DNA of 64,000 nucleotides from Muricomes sp049840515. Lineage in GTDB: Bacteria > Bacillota > Clostridia > Lachnospirales > Lachnospiraceae. A model generated the notes under the pieces. The model did no database searches. It saw only the letters and a program-made list of their open reading frames with translations, and was not told the origin of the DNA. The position numbers were made by a program, and so were the translations under genes. Position 1 is the stretch's first letter. The number at the start of each line of letters is the position of its first letter. This document shows, piece after piece, positions 52,910 through 61,703 of the stretch. The stretch spans positions 1 through 64,000 of the forward strand of contig JASGKW010000026.1 of assembly GCA_049840515.1 (NCBI GenBank), in the 5' to 3' direction.

Positions 52910-53635
52910 TTATGCTTCCTCCTTTTCTGTATTTGGCTTTTCCTTTTGGTTCTCGTTCAAATAGTCACTCTCGATTCGCCCGTCAATGATGCGCACGACT
53001 CTGTCGACCTGATTGGCAATCTCGTCGTCATGAGTAATGATAATGACGGTTCGGCCGCCCTTGTGAAGTCCTTTTAATATTTCCATAATTTCTTTTGTGG
53101 ATTTGGTATCCAGATTTCCGGTGGGCTCATCTGCCAGTACAATGGGCGGCTGTGCAGCGATAGCGCGGGCAACGGCAACTCTCTGCTGCTGTCCTCCTGA
53201 CAGTTCATTGGGTCTGTGTTTCAGACGGGTGTCAAGGCCGACCTTCCTCAGAGCTTCAACAGCAATTTTGCGGCGTTTTTGTTTGTTGAGTCCCCGGTAA
53301 ATAAGAGGAAGCTCTACATTGCCTACGGCATCCAGATTTGAGACCAGATTAAATCCCTGAAAAATAAAGCCGATTTCCTTATTGCGGATATCGGACAACT
53401 GATTGTCGGTCAGCTGTGACACATCCTGCCCATTCAGATAATAATTACCTGAGGTGGGGACATCCAGACAGCCCAGCATATTCATAAGTGTGGATTTTCC
53501 AGAACCAGAATGCCCTATAATTGCCACAAACTCACCTTTTTGAATATTCAGGCTTATGCCGTCCAATGCGCGTACTTCGTTTTCGCCGGGATTATAGATT
53601 TTATGTATGTTCTCAATTTTAATGAGTGGTTCCAT
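52910..53635 (-). CDS. MacB/LolD-type ABC ATPase
   Basis: ATPase of 241 residues. Walker A GHSGSGKST, signature LSGGQQQRVAVARAI, Walker B VLADEPTGNLD and the GFNLVSNLDAVGNVELPL segment identify the MacB/LolD class. ATG at 53635 is chosen, since GGAGGG lies ahead of it; the ATG at 53650 is in the ribosome site. It is the first gene of the minus-strand efflux operon. Confidence 0.93.
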   Translation of the reverse strand: MEPLIKIENIHKIYNPGENEVRALDGISLNIQKGEFVAIIGHSGSGKSTLMNMLGCLDVPTSGNYYLNGQDVSQLTDNQLSDIRNKEIGFIFQGFNLVSNLDAVGNVELPLIYRGLNKQKRRKIAVEALRKVGLDTRLKHRPNELSGGQQQRVAVARAIAAQPPIVLADEPTGNLDTKSTKEIMEILKGLHKGGRTVIIITHDDEIANQVDRVVRIIDGRIESDYLNENQKEKPNTEKEEA

Positions 53636-53670
53636 GAAAAATCCCTCCATAATAAAAAGTGTGTAATGAT

Positions 53671-53724
53671 ACAGTTGTATTACTTAACTAATACAACTGT
53701 ACTGTTTTATAATCAAAAAGTCAA
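53671..53724 (-). promoter_or_regulatory. Promoter with palindromic operator for the efflux operon
   Basis: On the minus strand, TTGACT (53724-53719), a 17-base spacer and TACAGT (53701-53696). A perfect 12-bp inverted repeat, ACAGTTGTATTA-CTTAAC-TAATACAACTGT (53671-53700), overlaps the -10 and the start. This is a clear repressor site; the repressor is not encoded nearby in an obvious way. Confidence 0.75.
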
Positions 53725-53892
53725 GACCTTTCTGGAAGAATAGGGAAAATAGCAGCAATTCAGTTATAAAACATACTTCTTGCACTGTTAATAAAAACGG
53801 GACAAATGGGACACATTTACAGTAAGAGGATTCTCTGTTACAATACTATGATGAAATGAAATTGATTAGATTTAAATATGGAGGGAAGTATT

Positions 53893-55623
53893 GTGAGGAA
53901 ATTATTGCCCTTTCTGCGGGGGTATGAGAAGGAAAGTATTATAGGTCCATTATTTAAAATGCTTGAAGCTGTCTTTGAATTGATTGTGCCGCTGGTGATG
54001 GCTCAGATTATTGATGTGGGGATTCGGCAGAATAATGAACCTTATATATGGAAGCTGGCAGCACTTCTTGTGGTGCTTGGTTTACTTGGGCTTGTCTGCT
54101 CTGTGACAGCTCAGTATTATGCTGCGAAAGCTGCCGCAGGATTTGGGACGGGACTTCGGCATGCTTTATTTGAGCACATTCAGAAATTGTCTTATACACA
54201 GATAGATAAGGCCGGAAGCTCAACTCTTGTTGTGCGTATGACCAGTGATATCAATCAGGCGCAGAATGGAGTCAATCAGGTGCTGCGGTTATTTCTGCGC
54301 TCCCCTTTTATTGTCGCCGGGGCGCTGATTATGGCCTTTATGATAGATACAAAAATGGCAGTGATATTTGTAGTTACAGTACCTTTGCTGGCCCTTGTAA
54401 TTTATGGAATTACAGCCTTATCAATTCCTCTTTACAAGAAGGTGCAAAAGGGGCTGGATAAGATATTACTGTCCACAAGAGAAAATCTGGAGGGAATCCG
54501 CGTCATACGGGCTTTTCGGACACAAAATCAGGAAAAAGAAGAGTATGAAAAAAAGAGCAGTGACCTGATGGAATTTCAGCTTCAGGCGGGCCGCATATCA
54601 GCATTATTGAATCCTTTGACCTATGTGCTTGTGAATCTTGGGATTATTGCAATCATCTGGTACGGCGGAGCGTCAGTGAACAAGGGAGGAATTACCCAGG
54701 GTGAGGTCATTGCCCTTGTAAATTATATGACTCAGATTTTGTTATCTCTGGTCACACTGGCTATTTTGATTATTTCATTCACAAAAGCTATGGCATCTGC
54801 TGTGAGAATTAATGAGGTCTTCGATTTGAAAACTGGCATGGAAGAGGGAACCCGCGAGAATGGGTATGACAGTGAAGAAGTTCCCCGGGTTGAAATGCAG
54901 GATGTCACTTTTTATTATGAAGGAAGCCAGGAACCGGCATTGTCACATATTACATTTCAGGCTTACAGCGGAGAAACCATCGGTATTATTGGGGGTACAG
55001 GGAGCGGAAAGACCTCTCTCGTAAATCTGATTCCACGGTTTTATGATGTAAAGGACGGCCATGTGCGTGTAAATGGCCTGGATGCGAAAGACTGGAAAAT
55101 AGACAGCTTGCGGAATTGTGTGGGTGTGGTTCCACAAAAAGCAATTTTATTTTATGGAACCATACGCCAAAATATGCAGATGGGGAAGGCTGATGCGGGG
55201 GATGATGAAATACGCGATGCACTGAAAACAGCGCAGGCGCTGGAAATTGTGGAATCTAAACCGGCAGGGCTGGATACGATTATCAGCGAAGGTGGTAAAA
55301 ACCTTTCCGGCGGACAGAAGCAGCGTCTGACTATCGCCCGTGCATTGGTGAGAAAGCCACAGATACTGATTTTAGATGACAGTGCATCGGCGCTGGATTT
55401 TGCCACAGACTACAGGCTCAGGAAAGCCTTATCCTCAGATACGTCAGGAATGACTGTTTTTATTGTATCCCAGCGGGCTTCATCAATCCGGTATGCGGAC
55501 AGAATTATTGTGCTGGATGACGGGGAAATGGCAGGGTACGGGACTCATGAAGAGTTATTGAAAGAATGCAAGATATATCAGGAAATATGCTATTCACAGC
55601 TTTCCAAGGAGGAGGTGCACTGA
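53893..55623 (+). CDS. ABC exporter, first half of a heterodimer
   Basis: Fused membrane and ATPase protein of about 576 residues. Six membrane helices in ~15-310 are followed by the ATPase, with Walker A GGTGSGKTS and signature LSGGQKQRLTIARAL. Walker B reads ILILDDSASALDF, with Asp in place of the catalytic Glu, which marks the degenerate-site half of a heterodimeric exporter. GTG 53893 is chosen, as GGAGGG precedes it. It is followed by the second half after one base. Confidence 0.9.
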   Translation: MRKLLPFLRGYEKESIIGPLFKMLEAVFELIVPLVMAQIIDVGIRQNNEPYIWKLAALLVVLGLLGLVCSVTAQYYAAKAAAGFGTGLRHALFEHIQKLSYTQIDKAGSSTLVVRMTSDINQAQNGVNQVLRLFLRSPFIVAGALIMAFMIDTKMAVIFVVTVPLLALVIYGITALSIPLYKKVQKGLDKILLSTRENLEGIRVIRAFRTQNQEKEEYEKKSSDLMEFQLQAGRISALLNPLTYVLVNLGIIAIIWYGGASVNKGGITQGEVIALVNYMTQILLSLVTLAILIISFTKAMASAVRINEVFDLKTGMEEGTRENGYDSEEVPRVEMQDVTFYYEGSQEPALSHITFQAYSGETIGIIGGTGSGKTSLVNLIPRFYDVKDGHVRVNGLDAKDWKIDSLRNCVGVVPQKAILFYGTIRQNMQMGKADAGDDEIRDALKTAQALEIVESKPAGLDTIISEGGKNLSGGQKQRLTIARALVRKPQILILDDSASALDFATDYRLRKALSSDTSGMTVFIVSQRASSIRYADRIIVLDDGEMAGYGTHEELLKECKIYQEICYSQLSKEEVH

Positions 55624-55624
55624 T

Positions 55625-57382
55625 ATGTCAGATATGAAGAATAAGACAAATAAGACTACAACCACAAAGAAAATATTGCTTTTGATTAAACCGTATATAC
55701 ACTATATGATTCTTTCTCTGATTTTTGCTGTCATTTCAGTTGTATTGACCCTGTATGCACCAATTCTGATAGGGCAGGCGATTGATCATGTTGTTGGCGG
55801 GGGGAAAGTGGATTTTGATGTCATACTTTATATTATGAAAGTGCTGGCAGTTGTTGTATTTCTGACAAGCCTGGCACAGTGGATGATGAACCTCTGCAAC
55901 AATATTTTAACTTACCGTGTTGTAAAAGACGTGAGAACCCGCGCATTCTCCCAGCTTCAGATACTTCCTCTGAAATATGTGGACAGCCATCCCCACGGTG
56001 AAGTAATCAGCCGTATGATTACGGATGTAGAGCAGTTTTCGGACGGTCTTCTGATGGGATTCGGCCAATTGTTTACAGGATTTGTGACGATTGTAGGAAC
56101 GCTGGTTTTCATGCTTTCCATCAATGTGAGAATTGCACTGGTTGTGATTGTGATTACACCACTGTCACTATTTGTGGCAAGCTTTATCGCCAAGAGAACT
56201 TATATCATGTTTAAAGCCCAGTCTGAGGCTCGGTCAGAAATAACCTCCCTTGTTGACGAGATGGTGGGAAACCAGAAAGTGGTTCAGGCCTTTGGTTACC
56301 GTGAGAGGGCGATGGAAAGATTTGATGAGATAAATAAAAAATTGCAGACGGCGAGTCTGAACGCAGTCTATTTTTCTTCTCTCACAAACCCGACGACCCG
56401 TTTTGTAAATGGTCTTGTGTATACAGGCGTTGGGATTGTAGGCGCGTTTACCGCCATACAGGGGGCAATTTCCATAGGGCAGCTTTCCAGCTTTTTGAGC
56501 TATGCGAACCAGTATACAAAACCGTTTAATGAAATTTCGGGTGTGGTGACGGAGCTGCAAAATGCCCTTGCCTGTGCCAGACGTGTATTTGATTTTATAG
56601 AAGAAACTCCGGAAATTCAGGACAGAGAAGATGCTGTTGTAATGGGAAAAGCTGACGGCAGTCTAAAGCTGGAAGATGTTTCATTTTCTTATAAGGAAGA
56701 TGTACCTCTTTTAAGACACCTCAATCTGGATGTGAAACCGGGACAGAAAATAGCAATTGTAGGGCCCACGGGATGCGGGAAGACCACACTGATTAATCTG
56801 CTCATGCGCTTTTATGATGTGGATGCAGGGCAGATTATCTTAAGCGGTCATGATATCAGGGAAGTCACAAGAGACAGCCTGCGTGGAAACTATGGCATGG
56901 TGCTTCAGGAGACATGGCTGAAATCAGGCACGGTGGCTGAGAACATTGCGTATGGACGGCCGGGCACCCCCATGAAAGATATTATAGCGGCGGCAGAAGC
57001 GGCACATGCCCACAGCTTTATCAGGAGAATGAAAGACGGCTATGATACCATGATTACAGAGGAGGGCGGCAATCTGTCACAGGGCCAGAAACAGCTTCTC
57101 TGTATCGCCCGAGTCATGCTGAATCTTCCGCCTCTGCTGATTCTGGATGAGGCGACCTCCTCCATTGATACCAGAACAGAAATCCGGATACAGGAGGCAT
57201 TCCACCGCATGATGGAGGGAAGAACAAGCTTCATAGTGGCCCACCGTCTGTCCACAATCCGGGAGGCCGACGTTATACTGGTCATGAAAGACGGAAACAT
57301 CATCGAGCAGGGCAGCCATCAGGAACTGCTGGAACAAGGTGGATTTTATAAAGGATTATATGAAAGTCAATTTGCGAATTAA
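55625..57382 (+). CDS. ABC exporter, second half of a heterodimer
   Basis: Protein of 585 residues with six membrane helices (~35-340) and an ATPase with Walker A GPTGCGKTT, signature LSQGQKQLLCIARVM (Gln in place of the usual Gly) and Walker B LILDEATSSID with the catalytic Glu. GGAGG lies just before ATG 55625. It works with the preceding half as a BmrCD/LmrCD-like multidrug or peptide exporter. Confidence 0.92.
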   Translation: MSDMKNKTNKTTTTKKILLLIKPYIHYMILSLIFAVISVVLTLYAPILIGQAIDHVVGGGKVDFDVILYIMKVLAVVVFLTSLAQWMMNLCNNILTYRVVKDVRTRAFSQLQILPLKYVDSHPHGEVISRMITDVEQFSDGLLMGFGQLFTGFVTIVGTLVFMLSINVRIALVVIVITPLSLFVASFIAKRTYIMFKAQSEARSEITSLVDEMVGNQKVVQAFGYRERAMERFDEINKKLQTASLNAVYFSSLTNPTTRFVNGLVYTGVGIVGAFTAIQGAISIGQLSSFLSYANQYTKPFNEISGVVTELQNALACARRVFDFIEETPEIQDREDAVVMGKADGSLKLEDVSFSYKEDVPLLRHLNLDVKPGQKIAIVGPTGCGKTTLINLLMRFYDVDAGQIILSGHDIREVTRDSLRGNYGMVLQETWLKSGTVAENIAYGRPGTPMKDIIAAAEAAHAHSFIRRMKDGYDTMITEEGGNLSQGQKQLLCIARVMLNLPPLLILDEATSSIDTRTEIRIQEAFHRMMEGRTSFIVAHRLSTIREADVILVMKDGNIIEQGSHQELLEQGGFYKGLYESQFAN

Positions 57383-57454
57383 AAAGGGGACTGACCCTTT
57401 TGCACTCCATTGTCAGAATATTCTGAATTTGGTCTGCAAAGGGGTCAGACCCCT
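57381..57454. repeat. Inverted repeat acting as terminator region
   Basis: AAAAGGGGACTGACCCTTTTGCA pairs imperfectly with TGCAAAGGGGTCAGACCCC, and the centre holds the palindrome TCAGAATATTCTGA (57413-57426). The stem ends the ABC operon. This GGGGTCAGACCCC-type motif resembles widely spread mobile inverted repeats. Confidence 0.55.
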
Positions 57455-57455
57455 C

Positions 57456-57496
57456 TTGACATTTAATGTAAAGTGAACTATACTAAAAATGTAAAG
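57456..57496 (+). promoter_or_regulatory. Promoter with repeated AATGTAAAG boxes
   Basis: TTGACA (57456-57461), a 17-base spacer and TATACT (57479-57484). AATGTAAAG occurs at 57465-57473 and again at 57488-57496, 23 bases apart, either side of the -10. These are likely operator sites for the HTH protein encoded just downstream. Confidence 0.7.
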
Positions 57497-57535
57497 CAAA
57501 CCATACATTGAGAAGATATGGGAGGAGGTAGGTTT

Positions 57536-57748
57536 TTGGAAAATAGAATCCAGCATCTGAGGAAGGACAGGAAGATTACGCAGAGTGAACTGGCGGATGC
57601 CGTGGAAGTGACGCGTCAGACGATTATTTCTCTGGAGAATGGCAAATATAATGCATCACTTATTCTGGCACACAAGATTGCCCAGTATTTTGGAATGAAT
57701 ATTGAAGACATTTTTATTTTTAATTTGGAGGAGGAAAATATATGTTAA
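57536..57748 (+). CDS. Small HTH regulator (YozG-like)
   Basis: DNA-binding protein of 70 residues. NRIQHLRKDRKITQSELADAVEVTRQTIISLENGKYNASLILAHKIAQYFG is a Cro/CI-type HTH. TTG 57536 is chosen because GGAGGAGG lies just before it; the frame from ATG 57518 includes that ribosome site. It is paired with the next membrane protein gene, overlapping by seven bases, and is likely autoregulated. Confidence 0.82.
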   Translation: MENRIQHLRKDRKITQSELADAVEVTRQTIISLENGKYNASLILAHKIAQYFGMNIEDIFIFNLEEENIC

Positions 57749-58221
57749 TAAAAGCGTTGGAGCAGGGAGCTAAGACAGATGAGGAGTACAGAGAGAAGAT
57801 GACATCCGGCATCAAGCTGAATTTTATGCTGGGCGGTGTGGGAATCATTACAATTGCAGTTGCTATATTATGGATGATACAGGGTGAGGGGATGCATGAC
57901 GGGTTTTTGAGTGGTGTATTCGCGGGAACTGGGGGTACAATTCTGTTCTTGGCAGTCCATAATATTTTGAAAATAAAAAAGCTGCTGAAAGATGAGAAAT
58001 TACTTCGGGCGGAACGTTTGAAGGTATCTGATGAGAGAAATCACATGATTGCACAAAAATCCATGTATTGGTCCAGCATCATTGTGATAGGGGCATGTTA
58101 TCTTGTTATGCTGGTATCTGGATTTTTTAATATGGCTGTTTTCTGGTCACTCTGGTCAGTTGTGATGATATATTGCGTGGTGGCTGTCGTTATCAGGAAA
58201 TATTATGAAAAGAAGCTATGA
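57742..58221 (+). CDS. Membrane protein paired with the HTH regulator
   Basis: Protein of 159 residues with four membrane helices (FMLGGVGIITIAVAILWMI, LSGVFAGTGGTILFLAVHNIL, SSIIVIGACYLVMLVSGFF, FWSLWSVVMIYCVVAVVI). The polar loop after the second helix (KIKKLLKDEKLLRAERLKVSDERNHMIAQKS) is typical of DUF2178-like partners of such regulators. The function is unknown; a regulator/sensor pair is possible. Confidence 0.7.
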   Translation: MLIKALEQGAKTDEEYREKMTSGIKLNFMLGGVGIITIAVAILWMIQGEGMHDGFLSGVFAGTGGTILFLAVHNILKIKKLLKDEKLLRAERLKVSDERNHMIAQKSMYWSSIIVIGACYLVMLVSGFFNMAVFWSLWSVVMIYCVVAVVIRKYYEKKL

Positions 58222-58225
58222 TTCC

Positions 58226-58600
58226 CTAAGGATTCATAGCCTCGTGTTCCTCTTTGATTTCTGCAAAGCATTCGTGGGCAGTCCAGAATTGATTGGTGGG
58301 TGTGAGAACTGCTTTGTAGGGGAAGGCTCCGGCACCGCTTTTTCTTAGGGCAGCCAGTGCCTGGTTCAGGCGGTTGTCATCGAAAAAAGCGAAGACAATC
58401 ATTGTGTCGGGGAGTTCTTCTCCGTTATAAGTACCTTCGGCAGGAATAGCATCCTTTATCCCGGCCAGCACACCGAGAGGCTGGTGATATTCTTCCTGCT
58501 GTACATATTTCACCCGTACACGGAGAGGAAATAATGCCATCTCAAGTTTTAAGCGTGTCTGTTTGTCAGGAATGTGAAATAATAATATGGTTTCTTTCAT
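58226..58600 (-). CDS. DUF3783 protein
   Basis: Protein of 124 residues. It starts at the ATG at 58600 (MKETILLFHIPDKQTRLKLEMAL), preceded by GGAGGG. The segment IVFAFFDDNRLNQALAALRKSG and PYKAVLTPTNQFWTAHECFAEIKEEHE match DUF3783, common in clostridia and of unknown function. The longer frame to 58696 lacks a ribosome site. Confidence 0.75.
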   Translation of the reverse strand: MKETILLFHIPDKQTRLKLEMALFPLRVRVKYVQQEEYHQPLGVLAGIKDAIPAEGTYNGEELPDTMIVFAFFDDNRLNQALAALRKSGAGAFPYKAVLTPTNQFWTAHECFAEIKEEHEAMNP

Positions 58601-58749
58601 AGATAGGCCCTCCTTGTTTTCTCCATTGTATTCTATTTTGGGGCAGAAGAAAAGGTCGGGTAATAGAAAATATTCGTATTGACAAATAAATAGCAAGGAT
58701 ATATAGTTGTATTAAGACAGTAGTACAGGAAGTGATGAGGAGGGAAGTT

Positions 58750-59523
58750 ATGATAGAAATTAAGAATCTGACAAAGATATATAAGCTGAATAAGAAACAG
58801 ATGAGAGAGTCCAAGACCACAAATCCTTTGAAGACTGCGGTGGATAATTTGAGTCTGACTGCAAAGCCGGGAGAGATATATGGACTTTTGGGACCTAACG
58901 GGGCGGGGAAGACTACAACACTGCGGTGTATTTCCACAATTATTAAGCCTACAAAGGGGGAAATTATTGTATCAGGTCATGAGGTGCAGAAGGAGCCGGA
59001 GAAAGTAAGAGAGAAAATAGGCTTCCTGACCGGGGATATTAAATTGGACCCGCAATTTTCTGTGGACTATATGTTTGACTTTTTTGGCAGACTGCACAAT
59101 ATTCCAGAGGAAAAATTAAAGGCAAGAAAAGAAGAACTCTTTTCTTATTTTGAAATCAGAGACTTCTCCCATAAGAAGATAAAGGAACTGTCCACAGGTA
59201 TGGCGCAGAAAGCCGCGATAGCGGTTTGTCTGGTTCATGATCCGGATATTGTTATTTTCGATGAGCCTACAAATGGATTGGACGTGGTGACAGCCAGAGG
59301 AGTGACGGACTATTTGAAGAAGCTGAGAGATGAGGGCAAGCTGGTGATTATCTCCACCCATGTTATGTCTGAGGCGGAAAAAATATGTGACAGGATAGGC
59401 GTTATCATAGACGGCAGCAAAGTGGCGGAAGGAAATCTGGAGCAGATTCTCCATGAGACAAATACGACAGATTTGGAAGATGCTTTCTTTGAGCTTTATA
59501 AAAACAGGAAAGGAGGAAAGTAA
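58750..59523 (+). CDS. ABC ATPase (NatA-like)
   Basis: ATPase of 257 residues. Walker A GPNGAGKTT, signature LSTGMAQKAAIAVCL and Walker B IVIFDEPTNGLDV are present. The text LTKIYKLNKKQMRESKTTNPLKTAVDNLSLTAKPGEIYGLLG is typical of NatA-like sodium or drug exporters. ATG 58750 is chosen, as AGGAGGG precedes it. It forms a pair with the permease one base downstream. Confidence 0.9.
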   Translation: MIEIKNLTKIYKLNKKQMRESKTTNPLKTAVDNLSLTAKPGEIYGLLGPNGAGKTTTLRCISTIIKPTKGEIIVSGHEVQKEPEKVREKIGFLTGDIKLDPQFSVDYMFDFFGRLHNIPEEKLKARKEELFSYFEIRDFSHKKIKELSTGMAQKAAIAVCLVHDPDIVIFDEPTNGLDVVTARGVTDYLKKLRDEGKLVIISTHVMSEAEKICDRIGVIIDGSKVAEGNLEQILHETNTTDLEDAFFELYKNRKGGK

Positions 59524-59524
59524 A

Positions 59525-60722
59525 ATGGGGGGAATCGGTCAAATATGCAGAAAAGAACTGACAAGGGTATTTTTGGACAGAAAGATGGTTTTCTCTGTAT
59601 TCTTTCTTCCGGTTATCATCATGATTGGGATTATGACTCTGGTCAGTAATCTGAGCAGCAGCGCACAGGCGGATGTGGAGAAGCACAGTTCCATTGTGTA
59701 TATCGAAAATGCGCCCGCCGGGTTTGAGGAGTTTTTAAAATCCGTAGATAAGAACAGCAAGATTTTACAGGTGAGTGACTGGGAAAGCACAAAAAAGATG
59801 ATTAAAGATGGGGATGCAGATTTACTTATCGAGTTCCCTGAAAATTTTGATGCTATGGTTTTAGGCTATAAGGCAGGAGACAGCATTCCTCAGGTGAAAA
59901 CTTACTACAATCCCTCAGAAGATTATTCTCTGGCAGCGTATGATACCATCTCGACAGGGACTTTGGAAATGTACCGCCAGGCACTTTTGGCACAGCGTGT
60001 GGATGACATGGAAAGTCTCACCGTATTTACTGTAAATTCGGACAATCCGGATATGGTGCTTCAGGATGAAGGCAAAGCAGGCGGCAAGGTGATGGGAATG
60101 ATGCTTCCTTATTTTGTAACCATTCTGTTGTTTGCGGGAGCTATGGGAATCGGAACGGACATGGTGGCAGGGGAGAAGGAGCGCGGTACCATGGCTAGCC
60201 TTCTGGTTTCTCCCATAAAAAAGAAGCTCCATTGTCCTTGGAAAAGTATTTTCCCTGATGCTTATTTCCGGCGTGTCTTCTGTGATTTATGTCGCGGCTA
60301 TGGTGGCATTTATGCCGCAGATGATGGGGCAGGCAGATATGGGGATAAATCTTACCTTAAGCGTTCGGCAGATTTTGATGCTGGCGGCCCTGCTTATTGC
60401 AATTGCATTCCTGTACTCAGCAATTATTGTTTTAGTTTCTGTCTTTGCAAAGACTGTGAAAGAAGCAAACTCATATGTGATGCCTGTGTATATGCTGATT
60501 TTGATATTGGGAATCACAACTATGTTTACAACCAAAACACCAGGGGAATGGGCTTATATGGTGCCGATTTATAATACATCGCTGGCACTGCAGGGTATTC
60601 TGACTCAGGAGGTTACCATGATGCACTACGGAATGACTCTGGGAGTAACCCTTGTGCTGGGAGTCGCTCTGGTAGTTGTTATAGCAAAAGCATTTGAAAG
60701 TGAAAAAGTAATGGCCATATAA
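59525..60722 (+). CDS. ABC-2 permease (NatB-like); frameshift
   Basis: Permease of about 398 residues. It has a first helix (VFSVFFLPVIIMIGIMTLVSNL), a large external domain (~45-200), and GAMGIGTDMVAGEKERGTMASLLVSPIK, a NatB hallmark. The frame breaks in A6 at 60217-60222; one A fewer restores RSSIVLGKVFSLMLISGVSSVIYVAAMV and the rest, up to the stop at 60722. A homopolymer error is likely. With NatA it forms a Na+ or drug exporter. Confidence 0.85.
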
Positions 60723-60750
60723 TGTAACAGTTCAGCACCTTTTATAGAAT

Positions 60751-60800
60751 GCCCGCATAGAGTAATAGCAAGAAAAGCTTTGCTCTCTGCGGGCGTTTTT
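60751..60800 (+). terminator. Terminator after the NatAB genes
   Basis: GCCCGCATAGAG (60751-60762) pairs with CTCTCTGCGGGC (60783-60794), with one mismatch, followed by GTTTTT. Confidence 0.88.
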
Positions 60801-60813
60801 GTGAGGTGGCAAT

Positions 60814-61068
60814 ATGAGACTATGTGAGCTAAGGGAAAAAGAGGTAATTAATGTATGCGACTGCAAGAGGCTGGGCTGTGTTGTGGACGTAGTGATTGAC
60901 ATTAAGACAGGGAAGGTAGAAGCCATTATAATTCCAGGTCCCGCCAAAATATGCGGATTTCTGGGAACGGACAGTGAATATATTATTCCCTGGGAATGTA
61001 TTAAGAAGATTGGGCCTGATATTATTCTGGTGGAAATCCGTGAAGAAAAGTTTTTGCAAAAACTATAG
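60814..61068 (+). CDS. YlmC/YmxH family PRC-barrel protein
   Basis: Protein of 84 residues. MRLCELREKEVINVCDCKRLGCVVDVVIDIKTGKVEAIIIPGP and SEYIIPWECIKKIGPDIILVE match the PRC-barrel family that includes YlmC/YmxH, linked to sporulation in Bacillus and clostridia. The ribosome site GTGAGGTGG precedes ATG 60814. It lies upstream of nrdR, a common clostridial order. Confidence 0.85.
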   Translation: MRLCELREKEVINVCDCKRLGCVVDVVIDIKTGKVEAIIIPGPAKICGFLGTDSEYIIPWECIKKIGPDIILVEIREEKFLQKL

Positions 61069-61166
61069 ATGTTGTGTATAATTAGGGGAGAAATTGAGCC
61101 GGCCAAAAGCTGTCGGCGATTAGTTGCATTTTGTAGAAGAATTTAAAGGAAAGGCGGAATTATAAG

Positions 61167-61616
61167 ATGAAGTGTCCTTACTGTGGCCACCCAGACACAA
61201 GAGTAATCGACTCAAGACCGGCGGAGGATAAAAATTCTATCCGCAGAAGACGTTCTTGTGACGAGTGCCAAAAACGTTTTACGACCTATGAAAAGGTTGA
61301 GACAATCCCCCTGATTGTCATTAAGAAAGATAACAACAGGGAACAGTATGACCGGTCTAAAATTGAGACAGGCGTGCTGCGTGCGTGCTATAAACGGCCT
61401 GTTTCAGCGGAAGAAATTCAAAAGACAATTGATGCTCTTGAGCTGGAGATTTTCAATCGCGAAGAAAAGGAAATTCCCAGCAGTCTTATCGGAGAGCTTG
61501 CTATGGACAAGCTAAGAGAGCTGGATCCGGTTGCATATGTAAGATTTGCCTCTGTATACAGGGAGTTTAAGGATGTAAATACTTTCATGGCAGAGCTGAA
61601 AGAATTTTTAGAGTAG
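61167..61616 (+). CDS. nrdR: Transcriptional repressor NrdR
   Basis: Repressor of ribonucleotide reductase genes, 149 residues. The N-terminal zinc ribbon is MKCPYCGHPDTRVIDSRP ... RRSCDECQKRFTTYE, followed by the ATP-cone (IPLIVIKKDNNREQYDRSKIETGVLRACYKRPVS). The length and text are fully typical. AAAGGCGG precedes ATG 61167. It senses ATP/dATP levels. Confidence 0.96.
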   Translation: MKCPYCGHPDTRVIDSRPAEDKNSIRRRRSCDECQKRFTTYEKVETIPLIVIKKDNNREQYDRSKIETGVLRACYKRPVSAEEIQKTIDALELEIFNREEKEIPSSLIGELAMDKLRELDPVAYVRFASVYREFKDVNTFMAELKEFLE

Positions 61617-61703
61617 CCATAAAAGTGTTGCCAAAAGGCAGCAAATCCTATAAAATGAAAGCGACAATTTAATAATGAAGGTTATTTGAAGAAGGAGACA
61701 ATT

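Noticed and set aside
53797..53825. GGGACAAATGGGACACATTT resembling the GGGACAT boxes of the agr system
   Set aside because: The half-site spacing is about 9 bp rather than 21, and the sequence after GGGACA differs, so it is not counted as a third operator.
57381..57454. GGGGTCAGACCCC repeats as a possible CRISPR or attachment site
   Set aside because: Only one inverted pair is present, with no spacer array and no integrase; a terminator or mobile inverted repeat explains it.
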